DNA of 64,000 nt from an uncultured Bacillota bacterium (GCA_902796855.1 CADBQN010000012.1:29297-93296); one strand, 5' to 3'; shown: positions 8,956 through 17,969, numbered from the stretch's first letter. Notes: a model not told the origin generated them from the letters alone. Translations and numbers: made by a program.

Positions 8956-9276
8956 ATGGGATTTTTTGACCGACTGAAAGGCGCCGACATCAACGAAGGC
9001 GTCAGACAATGCCGGGAGACGGAAAACGCCGTTCTCCTCGACGTCCGCGACGGTTCCGAGTACGCCGCGGGACACATCCCCGGCAGCGTGAACCTGCCCC
9101 TGGCCGGGATCGACGGCATCGCTGAAGTCGTCGCCGACAGGGAGCGCCCCATTTTCACCTACTGCCTCAGCGGCGGCCGCAGCGGCCGCGCGGCGGCGGC
9201 GCTGAAAGCCAAAGGCTACACCAGCGTCACCAACATCGGCGGTATCCGAGGCTATGAGGGAGAGCTGGAAAAGTAA
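8956..9276 (+). CDS. Rhodanese-like domain protein
   Basis: 106 residues, a single-domain rhodanese. Persulfide-forming cysteine at position 70 in the loop TYCLSGGRSGRAA; the upstream HIPGSVNLPL motif is the second family signature. Such proteins carry sulfane sulfur for thiosulfate:cyanide transfer, Fe-S assembly or tRNA thiolation; the actual acceptor is unknown. SD AAGGAGG 7-8 bp before the ATG. Own promoter and terminator, so monocistronic. Confidence 0.88.
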   Translation: MGFFDRLKGADINEGVRQCRETENAVLLDVRDGSEYAAGHIPGSVNLPLAGIDGIAEVVADRERPIFTYCLSGGRSGRAAAALKAKGYTSVTNIGGIRGYEGELEK

Positions 9277-9290
9277 CGCCCCACAAAACG

Positions 9291-9323
9291 AAAAACGCGG
9301 CTTTTGAGGGCCGCGTTTTTTTT
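9291..9323. terminator. Bidirectional terminator
   Basis: AAAACGCGGC and GCCGCGTTTT flank an 8-base loop, with T-runs on both strands, between the convergent rhodanese and MFS genes. Confidence 0.85.
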
Positions 9324-9328
9324 AAAGC

Positions 9329-10516
9329 TCAGACACGGACGCCCCATTTCAGCAAAAACAGCCAGAGCCCCAAAGCCAGGGCGAGACAGGCAAAAAAGCA
9401 CCAAAAAAGGCCGTCGATATAGTTTCCCCAATTCAGCGTCGCGACAACGGTACCCAAAGTGCCGATCATCGACGTGGCGAAGCTCGTCAGCGCCGAGGCG
9501 GCGCCGGAGGTGTCCTCGTGCTGATTGAGAAGCACCACCATCCCAAGGGGGCGGGAGATCCCTTCGGCGTAGGTATAAGGCAGCAGGACGAGGAGGAAGA
9601 GCAGAGGGCTGATTTTGGCGAAGAGGCCGATCCCGGCGACGGTGACCGCCAGCAGGCCAAAGCAGATCCACAGAACGACCTTTCCCCGCAGCCGTCTGTC
9701 GAGAAAGAGATAGACGAAAGGAGCCGTAAAGGAAACGACGCAGATGCCGCCGTAGAACAGGCTGTATTGATAATAGCTCATACCGAAATCGGTGATGCAG
9801 ATATAGGAGCAGACGGCGATAAAAGCGTAGAACGGCACGCAGATCAGAGAAATCACCGTCAGCATCACGCTGAAAGCGCGGTCTTTGCCCACCTCGACGA
9901 GGCCCCGCATGGCCGGGAGCACGCCGCCGCGGACGCGGCGTTCCGCCGGCAGCGTTTCCGGCAGCGCGCAGGCGAGGAGCAGCGCCACGGTGCCCAGAAC
10001 GCCCAGCGCCGCCATAACCCAGCGCCAGCCGCCGAGGATCAGCAAAAAGGAGCCGAGGAACGGCGAGATCACCGGGCCCAGCACGACGACGGACTGAAGC
10101 ACCGCCATGGCCTTCTGAAAGGTCTCGATGTCGAGGTAATCCTTGACCATGGCCATGGAAACGGCGGTGATGATGCCGGAGCCAAAGGCCGCGCCGCCGC
10201 GGCAAAAGATCAAAAAGGCGACGCTGGGAGCGACGGCGCAGCCATAACCGAAGACGGTGAAGAGCGCCACCCCCAGCAGCATCATTTTTTTGCGGCCGTA
10301 TTCGTCGCTGAGGGGGCCGCCGATGAGGACGCTGAAAGCGCTGACGATGAAATAGACCGAAAGCGTGGCGTTGAGCGTCGCGGCGGTGGTGCCGAAATAG
10401 GCCAGAATATCCGGTTCCGCGGGCAGGAAGATGTCGCAGGCCATCCAGTCGATGGTAATCACAAAGATGATGATGGCGACAAAGACTTTATCGCTCATTT
10501 TTTTCGCTGCGTCCAT
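9329..10516 (-). CDS. MFS efflux transporter, Bcr/CflA-like
   Basis: 395 residues with about 12 hydrophobic segments. Family marks: WMACDIFLPAEPDI in the first helix, the MFS motif A GGPLSDEYGRKKMMLLG between helices 2 and 3, and motif C-like GPVISPFLGSFLLILGGWRWV in helix 5. Bcr/CflA members export bicyclomycin, chloramphenicol, sulfonamides or cysteine pathway metabolites; substrate unknown here. SD GGGAGGGTG is 5 bp before the ATG. Divergent from carD. Confidence 0.85.
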   Translation of the reverse strand: MDAAKKMSDKVFVAIIIFVITIDWMACDIFLPAEPDILAYFGTTAATLNATLSVYFIVSAFSVLIGGPLSDEYGRKKMMLLGVALFTVFGYGCAVAPSVAFLIFCRGGAAFGSGIITAVSMAMVKDYLDIETFQKAMAVLQSVVVLGPVISPFLGSFLLILGGWRWVMAALGVLGTVALLLACALPETLPAERRVRGGVLPAMRGLVEVGKDRAFSVMLTVISLICVPFYAFIAVCSYICITDFGMSYYQYSLFYGGICVVSFTAPFVYLFLDRRLRGKVVLWICFGLLAVTVAGIGLFAKISPLLFLLVLLPYTYAEGISRPLGMVVLLNQHEDTSGAASALTSFATSMIGTLGTVVATLNWGNYIDGLFWCFFACLALALGLWLFLLKWGVRV

Positions 10517-10641
10517 AAAACACCCTCCCGCTCAATCCCTATCATCTTAATATGATTCGCGGCGAATGTCAAGCCGAAACGCGGCGAAGGGCACGGCAAA
10601 AGACCTGTGTACAATGGTTTGTATTCCTTTAAATTTTGTCC

Positions 10642-10670
10642 TTACATTTTTTTCGATTTTATGCTATAAT
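10642..10670 (+). promoter_or_regulatory. Sigma-A promoter of carD
   Basis: TTACAT (10642-10647), 17-bp spacer, perfect TATAAT (10665-10670), about 100 bp before the carD start. Confidence 0.75.
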
Positions 10671-10768
10671 AGAGATATGAAATTACTGTGACCTTTCTAT
10701 GGAAACGGCAAAGACTTCACTGCGCGGCCGCAATTCAGAGGCGCCGGAAAAAGTAAAAGGGGAAAATC

Positions 10769-11278
10769 ATGTTTCATATCGATGACGTCGTCGTTTACGG
10801 TCTTCACGGCGTGTGCCGGATCACTGAGATCGAAAAAAGGGAATTCGCCGGAGAGGAGCAGCTCTATTATACGATGAAGCCGGTGTTCGATAAGCGGAGC
10901 ACCTTTTTTGTCCCCGCCGAGAACGAGCTCGCCGGGAAAAAACTGCGGACGCTGCTGAGCGACGAGGAAGTCCGGTCGCTGATCCGTTCCCTTCCCGAAC
11001 AGCAGCCCATCGGCGTCAGCGATGAAAAGCACCGCAAGGAAGCGTATCAGCGCATCATCGAGAGCGGCGACCGGGCGGAGATCATGCGCCTCGTCAAGAC
11101 CCTTTACCACCGCCGTCTGAAACAGGAAAAAGCCGGAAAAAAGCCGCACCTCGTCGATGAGCGCTTTTTAAAGGAAGCCGAAGACGTCCTCTGCGACGAG
11201 TTCGCCTACGTCCTCCGCCTCGATAAAGACGAAGTCACCACCCGCATCCGCAAAGAGCTGAAAAAGACAAAAAAATGA
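10769..11278 (+). CDS. CarD/CdnL-family RNA polymerase-binding regulator
   Basis: 169 residues. The N-terminal Tudor-like RNAP-interaction domain (FHIDDVVVYGLHGVCRITEIEKREF...YYTMKPVFDKRSTFFVPAE) is the same fold that Mfd uses to bind the polymerase beta subunit; the C-terminal part is alpha-helical and binds promoter DNA at the upstream edge of the bubble. CarD stabilises open complexes, often at rRNA genes. SD AGGGG precedes the ATG. Convergent with rpoN. Confidence 0.9.
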   Translation: MFHIDDVVVYGLHGVCRITEIEKREFAGEEQLYYTMKPVFDKRSTFFVPAENELAGKKLRTLLSDEEVRSLIRSLPEQQPIGVSDEKHRKEAYQRIIESGDRAEIMRLVKTLYHRRLKQEKAGKKPHLVDERFLKEAEDVLCDEFAYVLRLDKDEVTTRIRKELKKTKK

Positions 11279-11286
11279 GTTCCCTC

Positions 11287-11311
11287 CCCCGGCCGAACCG
11301 GGGGATTTTTC
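11287..11311 (+). terminator. Terminator of carD
   Basis: CCCCCGG, 5-base loop, CCGGGGG, then ATTTTT, 9 bp after the stop codon. Confidence 0.85.
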
Positions 11312-11333
11312 ACGCCGGAAGCACCGCACGCGG

Positions 11334-11358
11334 AAAGGCCGCCCTATCGGCGGCCTTT
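11334..11358. terminator. Hairpin between carD and rpoN, probable rpoN terminator
   Basis: AAAGGCCGCC and GGCGGCCTTT flank a 5-base loop, immediately past the rpoN stop on the minus strand. The following T-run is short on both strands. Confidence 0.55.
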
Positions 11359-11363
11359 TATAT

Positions 11364-12734
11364 TTAATTCGCTTTTTCCTTGTCGCCGACGTAGCGCTTG
11401 CGCTTGCCCGAGGTGGCAAAACCCATCTGCTCCCTGTATTTGGCGACGGTGCGGCGGGAGATCTCGATGTCCCGCTCTTTCAGCATTTCGGTGAGCTCGC
11501 CGTCTCTCAGCGGGTGCAGCGGATCCTCACCCTCGATGAGCTCCCGCAGGAGCTTTTTGATGTCGAGGACGTTTTTGTCGGAACCGGCGGAAACGCCCTT
11601 GGGGAAGAAATATTTAAAGGAGAACAGCCCCCGGGGCGTCTGAATGAACTTGTTGTTGATGGCCCGGGAGACCGTGGACTCGTGGACGCCGATGGCGTCG
11701 GAGATATCCTTGAGCTTCAGCGGCGCGGGATATTCCGCCGCCTCCTCAAAGAAGCCGCGCTGATGGTCGATGATGGCGAGGACCGTATCGGTGATGGTCT
11801 TCCGCCGCTGCTCAATGGATTTCAGTACCCAGAGGGCGGCGTGGAATTTTTCCTTGAGATACGTCTCGGTGGCGTTATCCAGAGCGGCGCCGCCGCGGAG
11901 CAGGTTCTGATAATAGTCGCTGACGTAGAGTTTGGGCACGCCCCACTCGTTGAGGATCACCGTCCACTCGCCGTCGATCCGGCGGACGGTCACGTCGGGG
12001 GTGATGTACTCGACGCGCTCGCTGCCGCTGTGGGAAAGGCCGGGACGGGGGTCGAGGGAACGGATCGTCTCCACGAGACGGTTCACCGTCGCCACCGGCA
12101 GCTTCATCTTTTTCGCGATCTGCGGGACGCGGTTGGAGGCCACCATATCGAGGTATTCGCCGATGATCTTCTGCAAATACTCATAGTCGGGGGATTCCCT
12201 GTCCAGCTGCAAAAGGAGACAATCTTCCAAACAGATGCAGCAGACCCCGGCGGGGTCGAAGCGGCGGATCATCGCCATGACCTCGGCCACCTCGGTGATG
12301 GGGAGCCCCATATCGGCGGAGATGTCCTCGGGGAGGGAAAGCAGATAGCCGTTATCGTCGACATAGGAGAGAATGAACTTGCCGATTTTCAGTTGGTGAT
12401 CGGAAAGAGGCAGGATATTCAGCTGAAAGAGCAGGTATTCATAGAGATTGTTGAACGTCTCCGTCCGGGCCTCATAGGTGAAGGGCTCGTCCCGGTTGAC
12501 CGTAAAACCGCTCTTGCCTCCTTCAAGATAATCCTTCCGCGCCGCGGCGAGGAGCTCCTCTTCCCGGGAAAAGGCGGTCTCGTCCTCATCGAGGACGGGA
12601 TTGGTCTCCAGCTGTTCCCGGACAAACTGCTGCAGCTCCAAAAGCGGCATTGTCAGCAGATCGAGGGCCTGTTTCAGCTCGGTGGTCATCACCATTTTTT
12701 GAAGTTGTTTCAGCTCAAGATGAACGCCCGTCAT
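11364..12734 (-). CDS. rpoN: RNA polymerase sigma-54 factor
   Basis: 456 residues. Region I is the Gln/Leu-rich activator-interaction segment (LELKQLQKMVMTTELKQALDLLTMPLLELQQFV), followed by an acidic region II, core-binding region III, an HTH, and near the C-terminus the RpoN box SRRTVAKYREQ that reads the -24 element. The longest frame starts at a GTG (12743) that lies inside the SD; AGGTGA is well placed for the ATG at 12734. Region III is intact, so a functional factor is expected. Its natural clients in this window are the two sigma-54 promoters of the methyltransferase cluster immediately upstream. Confidence 0.95.
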   Translation of the reverse strand: MTGVHLELKQLQKMVMTTELKQALDLLTMPLLELQQFVREQLETNPVLDEDETAFSREEELLAAARKDYLEGGKSGFTVNRDEPFTYEARTETFNNLYEYLLFQLNILPLSDHQLKIGKFILSYVDDNGYLLSLPEDISADMGLPITEVAEVMAMIRRFDPAGVCCICLEDCLLLQLDRESPDYEYLQKIIGEYLDMVASNRVPQIAKKMKLPVATVNRLVETIRSLDPRPGLSHSGSERVEYITPDVTVRRIDGEWTVILNEWGVPKLYVSDYYQNLLRGGAALDNATETYLKEKFHAALWVLKSIEQRRKTITDTVLAIIDHQRGFFEEAAEYPAPLKLKDISDAIGVHESTVSRAINNKFIQTPRGLFSFKYFFPKGVSAGSDKNVLDIKKLLRELIEGEDPLHPLRDGELTEMLKERDIEISRRTVAKYREQMGFATSGKRKRYVGDKEKAN

Positions 12735-12881
12735 GAATATCACCTGATTTCAGTCAAAAAAAGAGGAACAAAAAAGCATTTTTCGTCAAAAAATCCCGCT
12801 ACCGAGATAGTAAGGGGATCCGATAAACACCATGTAAAAGAGCGGAAAACGCGCCGACGTGACAATCTCTTTTCACTGTTT

Positions 12882-12910
12882 ATTTTAACAAAATCCGCCC
12901 CGTCTGTCAA
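12882..12910 (-). promoter_or_regulatory. Sigma-A promoter of rpoN
   Basis: Minus strand: TTGACA (12910-12905), 17-bp spacer, TAAAAT (12887-12882). Leaves a leader of about 140 nt before the rpoN start, in which nothing else was recognised. Confidence 0.75.
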
Positions 12911-12940
12911 TGAAGGGCCACGTACCGAACGGAGGAAAAA

Positions 12941-12996
12941 CGTGTAAAAGCGGCGGCTTTCCGGAACCCTTCCCGGCGCGCCGCCGCTTTTACACG
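12941..12996 (-). terminator. Terminator of the BCCT/methyltransferase operon
   Basis: Perfect 17-bp arms (12941-12957 and 12980-12996) around a 22-base loop; on the minus strand the stem is followed by TTTTT. Together with the rpoN promoter this accounts for most of the gene-free stretch 12735-13109. Confidence 0.75.
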
Positions 12997-13109
12997 GATG
13001 GATAGAAAGAAGAGACCCTCGCTTTTGCCGCGGAAAAAGGGAAAAAGGGAGCAGGCGGCAAAAGCCATTCGGTCCGCGCTCCGAAAAGAGCGGGCAGGGA
13101 GACCCGGGC

Positions 13110-14624
13110 TCAGTCCGGAGCTTTCAATAACGTCTCCTCACGCAGGGTTTTCCCGAAGGAGGCGAGAAGCAAAAAGCAAACGAAGATCATCGGCAGCGCC
13201 GACAGAATCGACGCCGACTGCAGCGCCGTCAGACCGCCGACAAAGAGCAGGATCGCCGCGGAAGAGCTTTCCGCCAGGCCCCAAAAGATCTTTAAGAAGG
13301 CCGGCGGTTCCTGCACGCCCTTCGCCGTCATCATCGCGCAGACGAAGGTCGAGGAGTTCGCCGAGGTAATGAAGAACACGGAAATCAGCACCACGGTGAC
13401 GAAGGAAGTCAGCTTCGTCAGGGGGAACTGCTCCAGCAGGGCAAAGGTGGCGTAAGAGATATTCTCATCCATCGCCGAGGCAATGGAGCTCACGCCGGCC
13501 ATGTCGAAGCGGATGGCGCTGCCGCCCATCACGGTAATGAAAATGACGCTGAGGATCATCGGGCAGAGCAGCGTGCCGAAAACGAACTGCCGCACCGTCC
13601 TGCCGCGGGAGATCCGGGCGATAAAGCCGCCAACAAAGGGGCCCCATGAAATCCACCAGGCCCAGTAAAAGACCGTCCAGCTGTTCAGCCAGCCGTCGCT
13701 TTCACCAAAGGGATCCGACCAGAAGCTGTCGGAGACCAGCGCCGCGAGGTACTGTCCAAAGGAATCGACAAAGAACCCCAGCACAAACAGGGTCGACCCG
13801 GCAAAGAGCACAAAGACCAAAAGGAGCAGCATCAAGGCGATGTTGATATCGCTGCACACTTTAATCCCCCGGTCGATCCCGGCGACGGAAGTGCTGATGA
13901 AGAGCACCGTCGTGACGGTGATGATGAGGAGCATCACGAAATGATGATAGGGAACACCGAACACATAGTATAGCCCGCTGTTGATCTGCATGGCGCCGAG
14001 CCCCAGGGAGGTCGCCACGCCAAAGACGGTGGCGAAGACCGCCAGAACGTCGATGACGCTGCCAAAGAGACCTTTGGCGTGTTTTTCGCCGATGATCGGA
14101 GCGACACAGCTGCTCAAAAGCGCCGGCTTGCCCTTGCGGAACTGAAAATAGGCCAAAGGCAGGCCGATTACGCCGTAGCAGACCCAGGGATGGATGCCCC
14201 AATGGAGGAAGGAGTAACGCATGGCGTTCACCGCGGCGTCGGGCGTGGAACCCGCGCCCAGCGGCGGCGCCAGATAATGGCTCATCGGCTCGGCAACGCT
14301 CCAAAAGACGAGGCCGATCCCCATTCCGGCGGAAAAGAGCATGAAAAACCAGCTGAAGGTCGAATATTCCGGTTTTTCATCATCTTTCCCCAGCACGACA
14401 TTGCCATAGCGGCCGAGAGCGAAGCAAAGCAGGATCAGGATAAACGCGGCGACGGCAAGCAGGTACAGCCAGGAAAAATCAGTGCAAAACACCGTCAGCA
14501 GCCAAGAAAAGAACGTTTCCGCCGCCGCGGGGTTCACCACCGCGAAGATCAGGATCAGCAGACAGACGAAACCGCCGATGAAGAATACTTTTTTATCGAC
14601 CGTTTCGGAAAAACCGCTTCGCAT
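13110..14624 (-). CDS. BCCT family transporter (betaine/carnitine/choline type), copy 1
   Basis: 504 residues, about 12 membrane segments. Family signatures: the glycine-rich substrate/sodium stretch SAGMGIGLVFWSVAEPM (about 88-104) and the aromatic box VFYWAWWISWGPFVGGFIARISRGRT. BCCT carriers import trimethylammonium compounds such as glycine betaine, carnitine or choline, by ion symport or antiport. It is the last gene of the sigma-54 operon BCCT2-mttB-BCCT1, separated from mttB by 84 bp containing a hairpin. Two carriers around one methyltransferase suggest either two substrates or substrate/product exchange; which one is not readable from sequence. Confidence 0.93.
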   Translation of the reverse strand: MRSGFSETVDKKVFFIGGFVCLLILIFAVVNPAAAETFFSWLLTVFCTDFSWLYLLAVAAFILILLCFALGRYGNVVLGKDDEKPEYSTFSWFFMLFSAGMGIGLVFWSVAEPMSHYLAPPLGAGSTPDAAVNAMRYSFLHWGIHPWVCYGVIGLPLAYFQFRKGKPALLSSCVAPIIGEKHAKGLFGSVIDVLAVFATVFGVATSLGLGAMQINSGLYYVFGVPYHHFVMLLIITVTTVLFISTSVAGIDRGIKVCSDINIALMLLLLVFVLFAGSTLFVLGFFVDSFGQYLAALVSDSFWSDPFGESDGWLNSWTVFYWAWWISWGPFVGGFIARISRGRTVRQFVFGTLLCPMILSVIFITVMGGSAIRFDMAGVSSIASAMDENISYATFALLEQFPLTKLTSFVTVVLISVFFITSANSSTFVCAMMTAKGVQEPPAFLKIFWGLAESSSAAILLFVGGLTALQSASILSALPMIFVCFLLLASFGKTLREETLLKAPD

Positions 14625-14656
14625 AGTTCACCAACTTCCTGAAGTGGGAGCGGAAC

Positions 14657-14678
14657 GCGGCGGATGGAGATCCGCCGC
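14657..14678 (-). other. Intercistronic hairpin between mttB-like and BCCT1 genes
   Basis: Perfect 9-bp stem GCGGCGGAT / ATCCGCCGC with a 4-base loop, 31 bp after the methyltransferase stop. No T-run follows on the minus strand, so it looks like an mRNA-stabilising or processing element rather than a strong terminator. Confidence 0.5.
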
Positions 14679-14708
14679 ATTTCCTTTTTTATGGAGAGTG
14701 TCGGAGAA

Positions 14709-16139
14709 TTACTTCGTCAGTTCGGCGGATCTCTTGGCAACAAAGTCGCAGAGCTCTTTATCGAGGGCTTCGTCCATTTCGGGCGCTTCATATTTGGTGA
14801 GGAGATCCTGCCATTTGGCGCAGGCCGCTTCGGCGACGGTCTTCCGGCCGGCGGCGTCCCAATCCTGCCAGTTGCCGCGGTCGCTGACATAGACGTCGCG
14901 GAGTTCTTCACGGCAGAGAGCGAAGGTGGAGGGCTGATAGAGGAAGTGTCCGCCGGGGCCGACCTGAGAGATGTCGTCCATGAGGAATTTATCGTCGGCG
15001 AAGTCAAAGCCCTTCATGAATTTGCGGACGAGACCGGCGATTTCATCGTCGATGATGAATTTTTCATAGGAGAAGGAGGTGTAGTACTGCATGATGCCGG
15101 CGGCATGGAGCACATAGTTGATGCCGGAGGAAGCGGCGGCAAAGAGGGTCAGCATCGATTCGTAACCGGCCTGGGCGTCAACGACTTTGGCGTCATTCAG
15201 ACCGCCGCCGCCGCGGCTGGGCATGCCATAGTAACGGGCCATCTGAGCGGTAGCCGCGGTATAGAGGGCGGTTTCGGCGGAGCCGATGGAGAGAGACATG
15301 GCTCTCATATCGCAGGCGCCGGAAGTGGAACCCATGATGCAGGGGGTGCCGGGGTTGATGAGCTGCGCGAGGCAGACGCCGGCGAGGATTTCAGCCATCT
15401 GCAGGGCGATGGTGGCGGCCATGGCCACAGGGCCGGTGGAACCGCTCATGACCAGGGAGGAGATCAGGCAGGCCTGACCGGCTTCGGCATAGGTCATCAG
15501 AGCGCCGAGCATTCTGTCGTCGTATTTCAGCGGGGTGATGGAGTTGATCAGCGTAATCAGAACGGGGTTCTTTTTGATCTGTTCTCTGCCGCCGAAGATC
15601 ATTTCCGCCATTTTCACGGAATCGGAAGCGCCGACCACGCCGTAGGCGCTGCCCATGAAAGGTTTGTCGGAATATTTGATGTGGCTGTAAAGCATTTTCA
15701 GGTGACGGTATTCTTCGGGAACTTCGATGGGTTCGCAGACGTTGCCGCCGGTATGGTTGATGTTTTCGCTCATATGGGTGAGCTTGATGATGTTGTCATA
15801 ATCTTCCATGCTGCTGTAACGGCGTTCGCCTTTGAGGTCGTAGATATAGGGAGGGCCGTAAGCCGGGGTGAGGTTGAGATTCACCTGGTTGCATTTGGCG
15901 GTCTTTTTGGGGTCACGGGCGGAAAGGGTGAATTCCGCGGGGGCTTTGGCGGCGAGGGCTTCAACGTCTTCGCGTTTGAAGAACACTTTGTGGCCTTCCA
16001 CTTTAAAACCGGCGTCGGTGAAGACTTTGATCGCGGGATCATAGGTGAATTCCACGCCGACTTCTTCTAAAATTCTCATGGAATGGTCATGGATCTTGAG
16101 GACTTCTTCCTGGGTCAGGACATCATACTTTTGAGTCAT
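14709..16139 (-). CDS. MttB-superfamily (trimethylamine methyltransferase family) protein, non-pyrrolysine
   Basis: 476 residues from the ATG at 16139 (SD AAGGAG 7 bp upstream; the longer frame adds ten unlikely residues). It matches the MttB superfamily TIM-barrel methyltransferases, which move a methyl group from a quaternary or tertiary amine to a cob(I)amide-bound corrinoid protein. Visible family stretches: LTQEEVLKIHDHSMRILEEVGVEF at the N-terminus, a central Gly-rich core ALMTYAEAGQACLISSLVMSGSTGPV and SQVGPGGHFLYQP near the C-terminus. No in-frame UAG interrupts it, so it belongs to the non-pyrrolysine members (MtgB, MtpB, MtcB are characterised examples acting on glycine betaine, proline betaine and carnitine). 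Flanking BCCT carriers agree with a betaine-like substrate; the substrate itself is inferred. No corrinoid-protein gene is adjacent, which is unusual. Confidence 0.9.
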   Translation of the reverse strand: MTQKYDVLTQEEVLKIHDHSMRILEEVGVEFTYDPAIKVFTDAGFKVEGHKVFFKREDVEALAAKAPAEFTLSARDPKKTAKCNQVNLNLTPAYGPPYIYDLKGERRYSSMEDYDNIIKLTHMSENINHTGGNVCEPIEVPEEYRHLKMLYSHIKYSDKPFMGSAYGVVGASDSVKMAEMIFGGREQIKKNPVLITLINSITPLKYDDRMLGALMTYAEAGQACLISSLVMSGSTGPVAMAATIALQMAEILAGVCLAQLINPGTPCIMGSTSGACDMRAMSLSIGSAETALYTAATAQMARYYGMPSRGGGGLNDAKVVDAQAGYESMLTLFAAASSGINYVLHAAGIMQYYTSFSYEKFIIDDEIAGLVRKFMKGFDFADDKFLMDDISQVGPGGHFLYQPSTFALCREELRDVYVSDRGNWQDWDAAGRKTVAEAACAKWQDLLTKYEAPEMDEALDKELCDFVAKRSAELTK

Positions 16140-16193
16140 TTTAAATCTCCTTTTTTTCTCATATTTCAAAAAACATGGTTCGATCTTTTTTAT

Positions 16194-17720
16194 TTATTTC
16201 TTTTCCTTCTTGGCGGAAAAACTGAAATCGGGGTCAAATTCCTGCCGCAGCGCCTTGTAGATGGCAATGCACATGAAGATCATCACGAACATGTACGGAA
16301 AGGCGGCGACGATGGAAACGGTCTGCAGAATGTTCAGGATGGCCGTACCGCCGATGAGCACGCAGACGATGGTGACAGCGCCCTGGGCGATGCCCCAGCC
16401 GGCGCGGAGTTTTTTGCCGGGATCGACGTCGCCGTTGGAGGTCAGCATCGCCAGCACGTAGGTGGCGGAGTTGGCGGAGCCGAGGAAGCAGAAGACGATC
16501 AGGGCGATGGCCAGCGGCGCCGTGACGACGTAGGCCGGAAGCTGCTGCAGCAGAGCGAAGAGACCGGTGGTATAGTCGGTGCTGACGGCAGCCTGAATGG
16601 CGCCGGAGGTCAGCTCGTTGAGATGGAAGGCCGCGCCGCCGTAAATGGAGAGCCAGATGAAACCGAAACCGGCGGGAAGCAGCATGACGGCGAAAATATA
16701 CTCACGAATGGAACGCCCTTTGGAGACACGGGCCACGAACTGCCCGCAGAAGGGCGCCCAGGCGATCCACCAGGCCCAATAGAACACCGTCCAGCCGGAA
16801 ACGAAATCTTTGTTTTCCATCCACAGGCTCTTGGTGATGAGGCCGCCGAGGTAGCCGCCGAAGGTATTGGTGAAGAGATCACAGATGAAGACAGCGCCGC
16901 CGAAGAGGAAGATAAAGACCATAAAAGCAATGGAAAGCCAAATCTTGATATCGGCCACCAGCTGGATCCCCTTTTGCAGGCCGGTCATTGTGGCGATGGT
17001 GAACAGGACGGTGATGATGGCGATGATGACGCAGGTCAGCGCCGTGGTGGACTGGACGCCGTAGACATAGCCGAGACCGCCGACAATCTGCGCCGCGCCG
17101 AGGCCGAGGCTGGTGGCGACGCCGAAGATCGTGGCGAAGACCGCCAGGATATCGACGGCTTTGCCGAGAGGACCGCGAACCTTATCCCCGATCAGCGGTT
17201 CCAGGGCGGAGCTGATGAGGAAGGGACGGCCTTTGCGGAAAGCGAAGTAACCGAGGCCGAGGCCGCCGACGGCGAAAATCACCCAGGGGTGGAAGCCCCA
17301 GTGGAAGAACACGGTCTTCATCGATTCGTACATGGCCGCCGCCGTTTCCGGATCGGCGCCGGGCGGCGCCATGTAATCCATGATCGGTTCGGCAACGCTC
17401 CAGAAGACGAGACCGATGCCCATGCCGCCTCCGAACAGCATTGTGAACCATTGGAAATTGGAGAATTCCGGCCGGTCGTCATCCTTTCCCATTTTAACGG
17501 AGCCATAACGGCTGACAGCGATGTAGAGAGCGAAAAGCAGCATCACAAAGACAGTGATGAGGTAGAACCAGCCAAAATCTTTGGTCAGCACGGCGAAGAG
17601 CCAATCGGCGCCGGCTTTTAAAGCGCCGGGGAATACCGCGCCAAAGAGGACAAAGATGGCGACAATCACAGCGGAAATAATCAGAACGCCTTTGCCATCG
17701 TTGTTTTGAGCTTTGTTCAT
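16194..17720 (-). CDS. BCCT family transporter, copy 2
   Basis: 508 residues from the ATG at 17720 (SD AAAGGAG). The longest frame starts at 17936, but that would place the sigma-54 promoter and its leader inside the coding region, and the extra residues do not resemble a BCCT N-terminus. Signatures GGMGIGLVFWSVAEPI and VFYWAWWIAWAPFCGQFVARVSKGRS are intact. First gene of the sigma-54 operon; 54 bp before the methyltransferase start. It is clearly a paralogue of BCCT1 but not a recent duplicate, so the two may handle different compounds. Confidence 0.92.
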   Translation of the reverse strand: MNKAQNNDGKGVLIISAVIVAIFVLFGAVFPGALKAGADWLFAVLTKDFGWFYLITVFVMLLFALYIAVSRYGSVKMGKDDDRPEFSNFQWFTMLFGGGMGIGLVFWSVAEPIMDYMAPPGADPETAAAMYESMKTVFFHWGFHPWVIFAVGGLGLGYFAFRKGRPFLISSALEPLIGDKVRGPLGKAVDILAVFATIFGVATSLGLGAAQIVGGLGYVYGVQSTTALTCVIIAIITVLFTIATMTGLQKGIQLVADIKIWLSIAFMVFIFLFGGAVFICDLFTNTFGGYLGGLITKSLWMENKDFVSGWTVFYWAWWIAWAPFCGQFVARVSKGRSIREYIFAVMLLPAGFGFIWLSIYGGAAFHLNELTSGAIQAAVSTDYTTGLFALLQQLPAYVVTAPLAIALIVFCFLGSANSATYVLAMLTSNGDVDPGKKLRAGWGIAQGAVTIVCVLIGGTAILNILQTVSIVAAFPYMFVMIFMCIAIYKALRQEFDPDFSFSAKKEKK

Positions 17721-17763
17721 CGTGGTCTCTCCTTTCTTTCTTTCGGAATTGCCTTTTATTATC

Positions 17764-17778
17764 GCAAGAACCGTGCCA
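17764..17778 (-). promoter_or_regulatory. Sigma-54 promoter P1 (BCCT2-mttB-BCCT1 operon)
   Basis: Minus strand TGGCACGGTTCTTGC: perfect -24 TGGCAC, 5-bp spacer and -12 TTGC. The start codon of BCCT2 is 44 bp downstream. Differs from P2 at a single spacer base. Confidence 0.9.
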
Positions 17779-17880
17779 AAACAAAGGGATTGGCAAAAAA
17801 CTTTTCTCGCATTCCTCAGCAGGCGTTTTCCTGTTCCGCGAAAAAACAGGGGAAACCAGCGGAAACGCGCGCGAACAAAA

Positions 17881-17922
17881 AAATCACTCAAATTGATGCA
17901 AAACGCAAAATTTGAGTGATTT
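17881..17922 (-). repeat. Inverted repeat upstream of P1: terminator and/or activator site
   Basis: Perfect 14-bp arms (17881-17894 and 17909-17922) with a 14-base loop. On the minus strand the second arm runs into T7, so it can end the regulator transcript. Its first arm and loop contain TTTGCATCA (minus strand), a box also found about the same distance upstream of P2, so it may instead or also be the enhancer-binding-protein site. Confidence 0.6.
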
Positions 17923-17927
17923 TTCAC

Positions 17928-17963
17928 AAAGAACATCGAAGCCCGCGCCGGGCTCCGTTCTTT
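17928..17963 (-). terminator. Hairpin after regulator 1
   Basis: Outer arms AAAGAAC / GTTCTTT and inner arms AGCCCG / CGGGCT, a few bases after the stop at 17970. No clean T-run; probably acts with the next hairpin. Confidence 0.45.
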
Positions 17964-17969
17964 TATAAA

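Noticed and set aside
12998..13369. Basic plus-strand ORF after the BCCT terminator
   Set aside because: Mostly antisense to the BCCT gene and Arg/Ser/Pro-rich; no SD.
14709..16139. Pyrrolysine-containing MttB
   Set aside because: The frame has no internal UAG, so it is a non-pyrrolysine member.
17721..17936. Longer N-terminus for BCCT copy 2
   Set aside because: It would contain the sigma-54 promoter and the inverted repeat, and does not look like a BCCT N-terminus; ATG at 17720 has a good SD.
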